DNA of 64,000 bases from Paracoccus alkenifer (lineage in GTDB: Bacteria > Pseudomonadota > Alphaproteobacteria > Rhodobacterales > Rhodobacteraceae). The DNA is taken from NCBI RefSeq assembly GCF_900108405.1, contig NZ_FNXG01000002.1:248001-312000 (forward strand), given 5' to 3'. Shown piece by piece: positions 16,041-24,957 of the stretch (its first letter is position 1; every line of letters starts with the position of its first letter). The translations under genes were made by a program, and so were the position numbers. A model generated the notes under the pieces. The model was given only the letters and a program-made list of their open reading frames with translations, made no database searches and was not told the origin of the DNA.

Positions 16041-18332
16041 GTGATCGAAGCGAGGCGGCAGGTGGTGGCATACGCCCTTGCAGGACGACCATGGGAAAAA
16101 CTGGCGCGGCTGCGCCGGCAGCGGCGTGTGCAGAATGCGGCGACGCTGTCGCTGGCCGTGCTGGGGCCGGTGCTGGCGGTGGCCACCTATGTGGTGATGG
16201 GGCCGCTGTCGGGACAGGCCGACAGCACCGGGCTGCGGCTGATCCTGCTGGCCGATCTGGTCTATATCCTGCTGCTGACCGGGATGGTGGGCTGGCGGAT
16301 GGCGGCGATCCTGGCCGCGCGCAAGGCAGCGGCGGCGGGATCTCGGCTGCATATGCGGCTGGTCGGCGTCTTCACCGCGCTGGCGCTGGTGCCGACGGTG
16401 CTGGTGGCGCTGTTCGCCGGGCTGACCGTCAACATCGGGCTGGAGGGCTGGTTTTCCAGCCGGGTGCAGCAGGTGGTCGCAACCTCGCTGTCGGCGGCCG
16501 AGGCCTATCAGGACGAACACCGCCGCGACCTGACCGCCGACGCCAACCTGCTGGCGCGGGTGCTGAACGACGCCGGCCGCGCCGCGCCGTTTCTGGACGA
16601 CGGCACCCTGCGCAGCCTGCTGACCGAGGCGCAGGGCCTGATCCAGCGCGGCCTGCGCGAGGCCTATGTCATCGACACCACCGGCGGCATCCGCGCCCGC
16701 GGCGACCGCAGCTATCGCTTCTGGTACGAACAGCCGACGCAGGAGCAGTTTGGCGTCGTGGACCGCGACGGCATCCTGCTGATCGAGGACTGGCAGAACA
16801 ACGAGTTCCGGGCGCTGGTGCGGCTGGACCGGCTGGTGAACCGCTATCTTTACGTCACCCGCGACGTGGACGGCAGCCTGCTGGGGCTGCTGGACGACAC
16901 CCGCGCCACGGTGGGCGAATACCAGCGGCTGGAACAGACCCGCAGCCGGGTGCTGTTCGAGTTCTCGCTGCTGTATCTGGCCTTTGCGCTGCTGCTGGTC
17001 GCGGGCGCAATCTGGCTGGGGCTGTGGTTCGCCGAGCGGCTCAGCCGGCCGATCGGGCGGCTGGCCGCAGCATCCGAGCTGGTGGGCGAGGGCGATCTGG
17101 ACGTGCGCGTCCCCGTGCCCGACACCGGGGATGAAATCCAGACGCTGGGGCAAAGCTTCAACCGCATGACCGAGGCGCTCAAGCAGCAGCGGGTCGAGCT
17201 GTTCGAAAGCTACCGGATCACCGACGACCAGCGGCGGCTGTTCGACAGCGTGCTCAGCTCGGTCACGGCCGGGGTGATCGGGCTGGGCGACGACGAGCGC
17301 ATCGACTTTGTGAACCGCTCGGCGCTGCGGCTGCTGGGGCTGACCTCTGCCGCCGCCGACGACCGCCCGCTGCTCGAGGTGGTGCCCGAGTTCGAGCCGC
17401 TGTTCCAGCGCCTGCAAGGCTCTGTCGCCGACAGCGTGCAGGACGAGGTGCGGCTGCACCGCGGCGGCCATATCGAAAGCCTGCTGGTGCGCATGGCGGA
17501 ACGCCTGGCCGAGGACGGGTCGGTCGTGGGCTATGTGATCGCGTTCGACGACGTGACCGAGCTGGTCACCGCGCAGCGCATGGCCGCCTGGGGCGACGTG
17601 GCAAGGCGCGTGGCCCACGAGATCAAGAACCCGCTGACCCCGATCCAGCTGTCGGCCGAACGCATCAGGCGCAAGTTCGGCAAGCTGGCCAGCACCGACG
17701 AGGACCGCGAGGCGCTGGCGCAATATACCGACGTCATCATCCGCCAGACCGGCGACCTGCGCCGCATCGTGGACGAATTCAGCCGCTTTGCCCGGATGCC
17801 GGAACCCGACCGCCGCGAAACCGACATCGCCGCGCTGCTGCGCGAATCGGTGGTGCTGCAACAGGACGCCATCGCCGGCGGCGTCGCCACAGACATTCCT
17901 GCTGACCCGGTGGTCGTCGATTGCGACGCGGGCATGATGGGGCAGGTGTTCACCAACCTGCTGAAAAACGCCGGCGAGGCGCTGGGCGACCGCCCCTCCG
18001 GCGAATGGACGCCCGGCGTCCGGGTCGCGATGGAGGCCGGCCCCGATGCCGTCACCATCCGCATCAGCGACAACGGCATCGGCCTGCCCGAGGACCGCGG
18101 CCGGCTGTTCGAGCCCTATGTGACGCTGAAACAGGGCGGCACCGGGCTGGGGCTGCCCATCGTCAAGAAGATCGTCGAGGAACACGGCGGCACGCTGATG
18201 CTGGCCGACGCGCCCCCCGACCCCACCGGCCACCGCGGCGCGATGGCCGAAATCCGACTGCCCCGCGAACGCCAGCCCGTGCGGCTGACCCCATCGCGCA
18301 AACACAAACCAGAAGAGGCGACAGGCACATGA
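16041..18332 (+). CDS. ntrY: Membrane sensor kinase NtrY
   Basis: About 763 aa, a normal NtrY length. There are two N-terminal transmembrane helices (LAVLGPVLAVATYVVMG; LILLADLVYILLLTGMVGW) and a third near residue 120. A large periplasmic sensor region follows, then another membrane helix (LLYLAFALLLVAGAIWLGLW), a HAMP domain, a PAS domain, and the kinase with RRVAHEIKNPLTPIQLSAER (phosphoacceptor His526), NLLKNAGEAL, DNGIGLPE and GGTGLGLPIVKK. It is the partner of NtrX and has been linked to nitrogen and redox sensing in alphaproteobacteria. The start is uncertain: GTG at 16041 is used, while GTG at 16062 has a better-placed GAGG. The open frame extends upstream into ntrC but has no good start there. 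Confidence 0.93.
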   Translation: MIEARRQVVAYALAGRPWEKLARLRRQRRVQNAATLSLAVLGPVLAVATYVVMGPLSGQADSTGLRLILLADLVYILLLTGMVGWRMAAILAARKAAAAGSRLHMRLVGVFTALALVPTVLVALFAGLTVNIGLEGWFSSRVQQVVATSLSAAEAYQDEHRRDLTADANLLARVLNDAGRAAPFLDDGTLRSLLTEAQGLIQRGLREAYVIDTTGGIRARGDRSYRFWYEQPTQEQFGVVDRDGILLIEDWQNNEFRALVRLDRLVNRYLYVTRDVDGSLLGLLDDTRATVGEYQRLEQTRSRVLFEFSLLYLAFALLLVAGAIWLGLWFAERLSRPIGRLAAASELVGEGDLDVRVPVPDTGDEIQTLGQSFNRMTEALKQQRVELFESYRITDDQRRLFDSVLSSVTAGVIGLGDDERIDFVNRSALRLLGLTSAAADDRPLLEVVPEFEPLFQRLQGSVADSVQDEVRLHRGGHIESLLVRMAERLAEDGSVVGYVIAFDDVTELVTAQRMAAWGDVARRVAHEIKNPLTPIQLSAERIRRKFGKLASTDEDREALAQYTDVIIRQTGDLRRIVDEFSRFARMPEPDRRETDIAALLRESVVLQQDAIAGGVATDIPADPVVVDCDAGMMGQVFTNLLKNAGEALGDRPSGEWTPGVRVAMEAGPDAVTIRISDNGIGLPEDRGRLFEPYVTLKQGGTGLGLPIVKKIVEEHGGTLMLADAPPDPTGHRGAMAEIRLPRERQPVRLTPSRKHKPEEATGT

Positions 18333-19717
18333 GCGACATTCTGATCGTCGACGACGAACGCGATATCCGCGAACTCATCGCCGATATTCTTGGCGACGAG
18401 GGGTTTCCCACCCGCACCGCCGCCAATGCCGACGAGGCGCTGGCCGCGATCAATGCCGAGGAACCGGCGCTGATGATCCTGGACATCTGGCTCAAGGACA
18501 GCCGGATGGACGGGATCGACATCCTCAAGCAGGTCAAGCGCAACAACCCTTCGGTGCCGGTGGTCATCATCTCGGGGCACGGCAACATCGAGATCGCGGT
18601 CGCGGCGATCAAGCAGGGCGCCTATGATTTCATCGAAAAACCCTTTAACATCGACCAGTTGATGGTTGTGATCACAAGGGCGATGGAGACCTCGCGCCTG
18701 CGCCGCGAGAACCGGCAGCTCAAGAAAAAGGAAACCGCCGCGGCCGAGATGCTGGGCCAGTCCGCGCCGTTCCGGCGGCTGCGCGACAATCTGGACAAGG
18801 TGGCGCGCTCGAACGGGCGGGTGATGCTGACCGGCGAGCCGGGCACCGGCAAGGAACTGGCGGCGCGCTATGTCCATGCGCAGTCGCCCCGCGCCGACGG
18901 CCCCTTTGTCGCGGTCCCCTGCGCCACCATCGAGCCCGAGCGCATGGAAGAGGTGCTGTTTGGCCGCGAGACCTCTGAACGCGGGATCGAGCCGGGGCTG
19001 TTGGAGCAGGCCCATGGCGGGGTGATCTATTTCGACGAGGTGGCGGACATGCCGCTGGGCACCCAGCCCAAGATCCTGCGGGTGCTGACCGAACAGCAGT
19101 TCCAGCGTGCCGGCGGCACCGACAAGGTGCGGGTGGATTTGCGGGTGATTTCCTCGACCACCCGCGACCTGGGCAGTGAAATCGCCGCCGGCCGCTTTCG
19201 GCAAGAACTTTACGACCGGCTGAACGTGGTGCCGGTGGTGGTCCCCAGCCTGGCCGAGCGCCGCGACGACATCACCGCGCTGGCGGTGTATTTCGTCGAG
19301 CAGTTCCACGCGGGGCAGGGCCTGCCGCTGCGCGCCATCCCCGAGGAAACCGTGGCCGCGCTACAGGCGATGCGCTGGCCGGGCAACATCCGCCAGCTGC
19401 GCAACGTGATCGAGCGGGTGCTGATCCTGGGCGAGGGCAGCGGCCCGATCCAGCCCGCCGAGCTGGAACCGCAGGGCGCTACCCCCGAAAACGGCGAGGC
19501 GCTGGCCCTTGGCCCCCAGATCACCGCGCTGGCCCTGCGCGAGGCGCGCGAGCTGTTCGAACGCGAATACCTGCTGGCCCAGATCAACCGTTTCGGCGGC
19601 AACATCAGCCGCACCGCGCAATTCGTCGGCATGGAACGCTCGGCGTTGCACCGCAAGCTCAAGTCGCTGGGCGTGGTTGGCGGAATGCGGGTCGAGGAAG
19701 AGATGATGGCCAAGTAA
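18329..19717 (+). CDS. ntrX: Response regulator NtrX
   Basis: 462 aa with receiver (VDDERD, phosphoacceptor Asp52 in MILDIWLKDS, Lys in EKPFN), an AAA+ domain and a Fis-type helix-turn-helix (NISRTAQFVGMERSALHRKL). Walker A (GEPGTGKE) and Walker B (YFDEVADMP) are intact, unlike NtrC upstream. The GAFTGA loop is missing (LFGRETSERGIEPGLLEQ in its place), typical of NtrX in this group, so sigma-54 activation is not expected. The start overlaps the ntrY stop (ATGA) and has AGAAGAGG in front. It ends the ntr operon; the next genes converge on it. Confidence 0.95.
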   Translation: MSDILIVDDERDIRELIADILGDEGFPTRTAANADEALAAINAEEPALMILDIWLKDSRMDGIDILKQVKRNNPSVPVVIISGHGNIEIAVAAIKQGAYDFIEKPFNIDQLMVVITRAMETSRLRRENRQLKKKETAAAEMLGQSAPFRRLRDNLDKVARSNGRVMLTGEPGTGKELAARYVHAQSPRADGPFVAVPCATIEPERMEEVLFGRETSERGIEPGLLEQAHGGVIYFDEVADMPLGTQPKILRVLTEQQFQRAGGTDKVRVDLRVISSTTRDLGSEIAAGRFRQELYDRLNVVPVVVPSLAERRDDITALAVYFVEQFHAGQGLPLRAIPEETVAALQAMRWPGNIRQLRNVIERVLILGEGSGPIQPAELEPQGATPENGEALALGPQITALALREARELFEREYLLAQINRFGGNISRTAQFVGMERSALHRKLKSLGVVGGMRVEEEMMAK

Positions 19718-19760
19718 GGCGACGGGGCCTTGGCGCCGCGCCCGCGGCAGCGCCGTGATG

Positions 19761-19792
19761 CCTCCGGCGGGGATATTTGGGGACAGAAGATG
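19761..19792 (+). repeat. Dispersed GGATATTTG element, copy b
   Basis: CCTCCGGCGGGGATATTTG then AGAAGATG, 44 nt past the ntrX stop in the convergent gap with hflX. The element is in the same sense as ntrX. No separate strong terminator hairpin with a T-run is visible in this 180-nt gap, so the element may mark the transcript end. Confidence 0.65.
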
Positions 19793-19897
19793 GGGCGGCA
19801 CCCCGGCTGCGAATGCGCCGGCCGCATCAATCGTAGGGTGTGTGCTTTGCACGCACCATCCGGGTGTTGGGCATGGTGAGTGCAGGGCGCCGCGGGG

Positions 19898-21298
19898 CTA
19901 TTCGTCCGCCAGGGGATCCCAGCCGCCAATTCGCGGCGGAGGATCATCGTCGTCCTCGGGGTCGGGGTGCGGCTGCTCGCCGTCCAGCGCCTCGAACGCC
20001 TGACGCTGGCGGCGGGTCCAGCGGACGGACAGGCTTGTGCCGCTGTCGCCGGGTTCCTCGCGTTCCACCACCCCGGCGGCGTGCAGCCAGGCGCGGCGGC
20101 GGCCGTCGGCGTGGTCCAGCGTCACCACCCCGGGTTCGCGGTGCTCATTGAGCACCTCGGCCAGCCGGTGGTCGATGGCGGCGATCAGGTCGGGCAACCC
20201 CTCGCCGGTCAGGGCGCTGACCGCCTGCACGTCGGCGCGGCGCGCGTCGGTGCGGCGCAGGGCCGCGCGGGTGTCGGGCGACAGCGCGTCGATCTTGTTC
20301 CAGACCTCGATCAGCGCCACGTCCTCGTCCACCCCCAGCCCGTCGAGGATGTCGCCGACATCGGCGGCCTGTTCCTCGGTTTCCGGGTGCGAGATGTCGC
20401 GCACATGCAAGATCAGATCGGCCTCGAGCACCTCTTCCAGCGTGGCGCGGAAAGCGGCGACCAGTTCGTGCGGCAGGTCCGAGATGAAGCCCACGGTGTC
20501 GGACAGGATGATCCGCCGCCCCCGCGCCTCGCCGTCCGGCGACGGCAGGTGGATCGCCCGCATCGTCGGGTCGAGCGTGGCGAACAGCATGTCCTTGGCC
20601 AGCACCTCGGCCCCGGTCAGGCGGTTGAACAGCGTCGATTTTCCCGCGTTGGTATAGCCGACCAGCGCCACGATCGGATAGGGAACCCGGGCGCGGGCGG
20701 CGCGGTGCAGGCTGCGGGTGCGCACCACCTTTTCCAGCTGCCGGCGCAGCCGCACCACCTGATCGTCGATGGCGCGGCGGTCGGCCTCGAGCTGCGTTTC
20801 GCCCGGGCCACCGACAAAGCCATAGCCGCCGCGCTGGCGTTCAAGATGGGTCCAGGCCCGCACCAGCCGCGTGCGCTGATAGCTGAGCGCGGCAAGTTCC
20901 ACCTGCAACACGCCCTCGCGGGTGCGGGCGCGGTCGGCAAAGATTTCCAGGATCAGCCCGGTGCGGTCCAGGATCTTGACGTCCCAGTGTTTTTCCAGAT
21001 TGCGCTGCTGGACCGGGGTCAGCGGCCCGTCGACCAGCACCAGCTCGGCCTCGGCGGCCTCGATTTCGGCCCCCATCTCGTCCAGCTTGCCGGACGAAAA
21101 CAGCGTTCCCGCCGCCGGTTTGCGCAGCCGGGCGACGGTGGCGCCCACCACCTCGATCGCGGGCAGGGCGCGGGCCAGGGCCACGGCCTCTTGCAGCGCC
21201 AGATCGGGCGCGCGGCGCTGGTCGCGGCGGTCGCCCAGGTCGGGGTGGATCACAAAGGCGCGGGTGGGGGCGGCCCCGGTCGCTTGCGCCTCGGGCAA
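19898..21298 (-). CDS. hflX: Ribosome-associated GTPase HflX
   Basis: 466 aa. The N-terminal HflX subdomain contains GTLFSSGKLDEM and LVDGPLTPVQQRNLEKHWDV, and the signature ERQRGGYGFVGGPGETQLE. The GTPase domain has G1 GYTNAGKST, G3 DTVGF and G4 NKID. HflX splits stalled or stress-damaged 70S ribosomes. The acidic C-terminus (HPDPEDDDDPPP) is low complexity. The start is a TTG at 21298, two bases after the hfq stop, with GAGGA (in the hfq 3' end) 7 nt upstream. No ATG in frame fits better. Cotranscription with hfq is the ancestral arrangement. Confidence 0.95.
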   Translation of the reverse strand: MPEAQATGAAPTRAFVIHPDLGDRRDQRRAPDLALQEAVALARALPAIEVVGATVARLRKPAAGTLFSSGKLDEMGAEIEAAEAELVLVDGPLTPVQQRNLEKHWDVKILDRTGLILEIFADRARTREGVLQVELAALSYQRTRLVRAWTHLERQRGGYGFVGGPGETQLEADRRAIDDQVVRLRRQLEKVVRTRSLHRAARARVPYPIVALVGYTNAGKSTLFNRLTGAEVLAKDMLFATLDPTMRAIHLPSPDGEARGRRIILSDTVGFISDLPHELVAAFRATLEEVLEADLILHVRDISHPETEEQAADVGDILDGLGVDEDVALIEVWNKIDALSPDTRAALRRTDARRADVQAVSALTGEGLPDLIAAIDHRLAEVLNEHREPGVVTLDHADGRRRAWLHAAGVVEREEPGDSGTSLSVRWTRRQRQAFEALDGEQPHPDPEDDDDPPPRIGGWDPLADE

Positions 21299-21300
21299 GA

Positions 21301-21534
21301 TCAGTCCTCGCCTTCGTAGAGGCTGATGGGCTGGCCCGGCATGATGGTCGAGATCGCGTGCTTGTAAACCAGCTGCGACTGCCCGTCGCGGCGCAGCAGC
21401 ACGCAGAAATTGTCGAACCAGGTGATGACGCCCTGCAACTTGACGCCGTTGATCAGAAAGATCGTGACCGGCACCTTGGCCTTGCGGACATGGTTCAGAA
21501 ACGCATCCTGAAGGTTCTGCTTGTCGCCGGCCAT
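21301..21534 (-). CDS. hfq: RNA chaperone Hfq
   Basis: 77 aa counted from ATG 21534 ([17 protein letters not shown]). The Sm1 motif is [20 protein letters not shown]; Sm2 contains YKHAISTI. Hfq forms a hexamer that pairs small RNAs with mRNAs. A GTG at 21543 in the same frame would add three residues, but AAAGGG (21544-21549) is spaced for the ATG at 21534. The acidic C-terminus is short (SLYEGED), as in other alphaproteobacteria. It is followed almost directly by hflX. Confidence 0.96.
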   Translation of the reverse strand: MAGDKQNLQDAFLNHVRKAKVPVTIFLINGVKLQGVITWFDNFCVLLRRDGQSQLVYKHAISTIMPGQPISLYEGED

Positions 21535-21606
21535 GCGGGACACCCTTTCTTTTTATCGTGCGGTGGGTCAGGCGTTCCCGTTCACGTTTAGGTCAGCGCC
21601 GGCGGA

Positions 21607-21634
21607 GTGACAACCGCTTGTGCCCGGTTGTCAC
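21607..21634. promoter_or_regulatory. 10-bp inverted repeat between trkH and hfq
   Basis: GTGACAACCG (21607-21616), 8-nt spacer, CGGTTGTCAC (21625-21634): a perfect palindrome in the 157-nt gap between the trkH stop and the hfq start. There is no adjacent T-run on either strand, so it is a weak terminator at best. It could be an operator or a leader hairpin controlling hfq. Confidence 0.5.
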
Positions 21635-21691
21635 ATGGGTGTTTCCCTTTCGCCACGCTGGGGCGCGCCCGAATCGCGCCGGATGCGGGGG

Positions 21692-23356
21692 TCAGTGCCG
21701 CCATGCGCCGGGGGTCAGCAGCGCAAGGATCGCCAGCATTTCCAGCCGCCCCGCCACCATCGCGGCGGCCAGCACCGCCTTGGTCGCGGGGGCAAGCCCC
21801 GCCCAGCCCTGCCAGGGCGAGCCGGCGATGCCGACGCTGCCTTCGTAGACCGGGATCAGGGGGATCGCCTCGGCCAGCGGGCCGGTGTTGGTCAGGGCCG
21901 CGACGCTGAGGATCGTGGCGGTTTCCAGCGTCACCGCGCGCAGCGACACCAGCGCGATGGTCGCCATGATCGACAGCGCGAAAACCATGAAGAAGATAAA
22001 GGCGAGATAGGCGCCCGGGCCGCGCAGCCGCCGGATGGCCGGCCCGCCGCCCGCGACCGAGGCAGGATGCACGATCCTGTCCAGCTCGCGCCTTGCGTGC
22101 AGCGCGAGGGCAAAGACGCGCAGCAGCTTGACGCCGCCCGCGGTGGTGGCGACGCCGCCGCCCATGATCGCCAGCCCGGCCAGCATCAGCCCCGGCGCGG
22201 TCAGCCCGGCCCATGCGCGCGCGCCCTCCCAGTGGATCGAGGTCCAGCCGGTGGTGGTCAGGAACGACAGCGCCGTGAACAGGCTGCCCCAGGCCGCGGC
22301 CGCAGCGCGCGCCAGCCCGCCGCCAAGGTCGGGAGCGGCCGGTTCGGGGGGCAGCACCGGCTGAAGCTCGGCCAGAAAGGCGCCAAGGAACGGCCGCAGC
22401 ACCAGTGTCAGCGTGACCAGCGCCAGCAGCCCGGCCGCCACCCGCAGTTCGGGGTCGTGGCGCAGGCGGTCGCTGGTGCGCAGCTCGTCCCCCCCGGGCC
22501 AGACGCGGCGGCTGAGCGCGGCCAGCAGGAACAGCGCCACCAGCAGCTCGGCCGCGACGCCGCCGGTGCTGCCGATGGGGCGCGCGTTCAGCCCGATGCC
22601 GCTGGTCGACAAGGTGCCCATCGCCCGCAGCAGCGCGCCCAGCGCGCCTTGCCCCAGGATCACCAGCCCCGCCCACAGCGCCGCGGTCAGCCCGGCATAG
22701 GCGGGCGCGATCGCCAGCCCCCAGCGGATCAGCCGCTGCGCCGGCGCGTCCGGGTGCCCGGCGCGGTCGCGGCTGGCAAGGGGCGCGGCCGCCGGGGCTG
22801 CGATACCGTCGACGCGCCGGTCGCTGCCGGTCGAGCGGTCCATGATCTCGAACCCGCCCACCCGCATCGGCGCCATCAGCGCGATCGCGGCGGTCAGGAT
22901 GAACAGCCCCCCCAGCCAGCCGACGATCCCGCGCCACAGATGTAGCGTCGGCATCACCAGATCCGCCGCATAAAGCGAGGCGCCGGTGGTGGTCATGCAC
23001 GACAGCATTTCCCACCAGGCGTTGAACAGGCCGGTGTCCGGCAGGGCCGCGGCCAGCGGCACCGCGGCGGCCAGCGGCAACAGCGCATAGACCCCCAGCA
23101 GCGTCCCCAGCACCCCGCGCGAGACCGAGGCCGCCGCCCGAGCGCTCGCCGCGGGGCGCGCCGAGGTCGCAAGCCCCAGCATCAGCCACAACACCAGCTG
23201 ACCCGCCGCCGTCCCGGCAAAAAGCAGCGCCAGCCGACGCTCGCCCACGGCCTCGGCATGGGCGGCGGGGATCAGCATCGCCAGCGCCAGCACCAGCCCG
23301 GCGATCACCAGCACCGGCAGGCGCGCAAGCTGCGACGGCACGCCCGGCCCGCCCAT
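21692..23356 (-). CDS. trkH: Trk-type potassium uptake protein, membrane subunit
   Basis: 554 aa, a polytopic membrane protein of the TrkH/KtrB/HKT superfamily with four pore repeats. Filter-like segments appear in order: CMTTTGASLY, TLSTSGIGL, FLTTTGWTSI and AALTNTGPLA, each with the expected Gly. A cytoplasmic loop of about 40 residues after the second hydrophobic group (MDRSTGSDRRVDG) is polar. The start ATG overlaps the trkA stop by one base (TGATG), so it is translated together with its regulatory subunit TrkA. The pair imports K+ at the inner membrane. Confidence 0.94.
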   Translation of the reverse strand: MGGPGVPSQLARLPVLVIAGLVLALAMLIPAAHAEAVGERRLALLFAGTAAGQLVLWLMLGLATSARPAASARAAASVSRGVLGTLLGVYALLPLAAAVPLAAALPDTGLFNAWWEMLSCMTTTGASLYAADLVMPTLHLWRGIVGWLGGLFILTAAIALMAPMRVGGFEIMDRSTGSDRRVDGIAAPAAAPLASRDRAGHPDAPAQRLIRWGLAIAPAYAGLTAALWAGLVILGQGALGALLRAMGTLSTSGIGLNARPIGSTGGVAAELLVALFLLAALSRRVWPGGDELRTSDRLRHDPELRVAAGLLALVTLTLVLRPFLGAFLAELQPVLPPEPAAPDLGGGLARAAAAAWGSLFTALSFLTTTGWTSIHWEGARAWAGLTAPGLMLAGLAIMGGGVATTAGGVKLLRVFALALHARRELDRIVHPASVAGGGPAIRRLRGPGAYLAFIFFMVFALSIMATIALVSLRAVTLETATILSVAALTNTGPLAEAIPLIPVYEGSVGIAGSPWQGWAGLAPATKAVLAAAMVAGRLEMLAILALLTPGAWRH

Positions 23357-24729
23357 CAGAACCAGTCGGCCGAGACCTGCAACAGGCGCTCGACCTCTTC
23401 GATGTCGCCCGACAGGGCAAAGATCAGCACCAGGTCGCCCTGCTCGATGCGGGTGTCGGGGCGGGGCTTGAGGATCGCGCCCTGTTTCTCGATGGCGGCG
23501 ATCAGTGCGCCGCGGGGCAGCTGGATGTCGCGCACCCGCTGGCCCGCCAGCGCCGAGCCGGGCAGCACCTGCGCCTCGATCAGCTCGGCCTCGGAATCGC
23601 CCAGGGCGTAGACGTCGCGGACCCGGCCGCGGCGGATGTGGCGCAGGATCGAGGACACCGTGACCGCGCGCGGGCTGATCAGCCCGTCGATCCCAAGGTT
23701 CGCAGCCAGCGGCATCAGCGTGGTGTCATTGATCAGCGCATCCACCATCCGCGCGCCCGCCTGTTTCGCGCGCACTGCGGCCAGCAGGTTGGTGCGGTCG
23801 TCGGCGGTCAGGGTCAGCACCGCGTCGGCGCGGGGCACGCCGGCCTCGGCCATCAGGTCGGCGGCCATGCCGTCCCCGTGCAGCACGACGGTGCGGCGCA
23901 GCTGGCCGGCGGCGGTCTCGGCCCGGTCGCGGTCGCGCTCGATCAGCTTGAGCGAGATGCCCGGCCGCGCATCCAGCGCCCGCGCCACCGCCAGCCCGAT
24001 ATTGCCGCCGCCGATCAGCACCACCCGTTCCACCGGGCGCGAGGGCAGGCCAAAGATGTCCAGCGTCCGGGCCACGTCCTCGGCCGCGGCCACCACATAG
24101 GCGTGATCGCCCGCGTGCAGCTGGTCGTTCGGCTCGGGCGCGAAAAAACGTTCGGCCCGGCGCAGCCCCACCACCACGGCGCGCAACCCGAAAAAGGTCT
24201 GGTCCAGATGGCGCAGCGGTGTGTTCAGGATCGGGCAGTCCTCGTTCAGCGCCATGGCCAGCAGCCGCACCCGCCCGTCCATGAAGGTTTCGGTGTCCAG
24301 CGTAGTCGGCACGTCCAGCCGCGACAGCGCCGCCAGCGCGACCTCTTGTTCGGGGCCGATCACCACGTCGATCGGCAGGTGCTGGGCCTGAAAGAGATCG
24401 GCATATTGCGGCAGCAGATAGGCGGTGCCGCGCAGCCGGGCAAAGCGGCGCGGCACCGAAAACAGCGCATGGGCGACCTGACAGGCGACGATGTTGACCT
24501 CGTCGCTGGCGGTGGCGGCGATCAGCAGGTCGCAATCCTCGGCCCCGGCGTGTTCCAGCACGTCGGGGTGGCTGGCGTGGCCGGTGATCCCCTGCACGTC
24601 CAGCGCGTCGTTGGCCTGCTGGATCAGCCGCTCGTCGCGGTCGATCAGCACGATGTCATGTCGTTCGCGCGAAAGCTGCCGGGCGATCTGCCAGCCGACC
24701 TGTCCCGCGCCGCAGATGATGATCCGCAT
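23356..24729 (-). CDS. trkA: Trk potassium uptake regulatory protein TrkA
   Basis: 457 aa, the usual TrkA size. Two RCK (Rossmann plus TrkA-C) repeats: IIICGAGQVGWQIARQLS at residues 2-19 and VVLIGGGNIGLAVARAL in the middle. Each carries the GxGxxG dinucleotide-binding loop and is followed by an acidic ribose-binding residue (DRDERL; ERDRDRAE). It binds NAD(H)/ATP and gates TrkH at the cytoplasmic face. The ATG at 24729 (MRIIICG) is the canonical TrkA start, and the open frame upstream of it is not conserved-looking. The trkA-trkH-hfq-hflX block runs against ntrX here. Confidence 0.95.
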   Translation of the reverse strand: MRIIICGAGQVGWQIARQLSRERHDIVLIDRDERLIQQANDALDVQGITGHASHPDVLEHAGAEDCDLLIAATASDEVNIVACQVAHALFSVPRRFARLRGTAYLLPQYADLFQAQHLPIDVVIGPEQEVALAALSRLDVPTTLDTETFMDGRVRLLAMALNEDCPILNTPLRHLDQTFFGLRAVVVGLRRAERFFAPEPNDQLHAGDHAYVVAAAEDVARTLDIFGLPSRPVERVVLIGGGNIGLAVARALDARPGISLKLIERDRDRAETAAGQLRRTVVLHGDGMAADLMAEAGVPRADAVLTLTADDRTNLLAAVRAKQAGARMVDALINDTTLMPLAANLGIDGLISPRAVTVSSILRHIRRGRVRDVYALGDSEAELIEAQVLPGSALAGQRVRDIQLPRGALIAAIEKQGAILKPRPDTRIEQGDLVLIFALSGDIEEVERLLQVSADWF

Positions 24730-24760
24730 GAACCCGCCCCGAGGTGGCACCAGACATCCA

Positions 24761-24789
24761 GCCATAGGCCCCCCGGCCCGGCCCGGCAA
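24761..24789 (-). promoter_or_regulatory. Possible trkA promoter
   Basis: On the minus strand TTGCCG (24789-24784) and TATGGC (24766-24761) are separated by exactly 17 bases, all G or C, and lie 31 nt before the trkA ATG. The -35 is fair and the -10 weak. The rest of the 228-nt gap down to the adaptor gene shows no gene. Confidence 0.35.
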
Positions 24790-24957
24790 TGGGCGCGATG
24801 CCGATGCAAAGCGGACGGCAACGGCGGGCAGGTCCGGCGCGGGCAGGCCGGACGTGTTCGCGACGCTGACGTCAGGCCGGCGCGACACCGGGGCAGCCAC
24901 GGGCTTTCGCGGCCACCTGCGCGGGGGGCGGGGCGCGCGGATAGGGGCGGGGCCGGC

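Noticed and set aside
18300-19717. NtrX as a sigma-54 activator
   Set aside because: The GAFTGA loop is absent despite intact Walker motifs, so it is better regarded as sigma-54 independent.
24866-24876. TGACGTCA palindrome between trkA and the secretion adaptor gene
   Set aside because: An 8-bp self-complementary word is expected by chance at this scale; nothing around it supports an operator.
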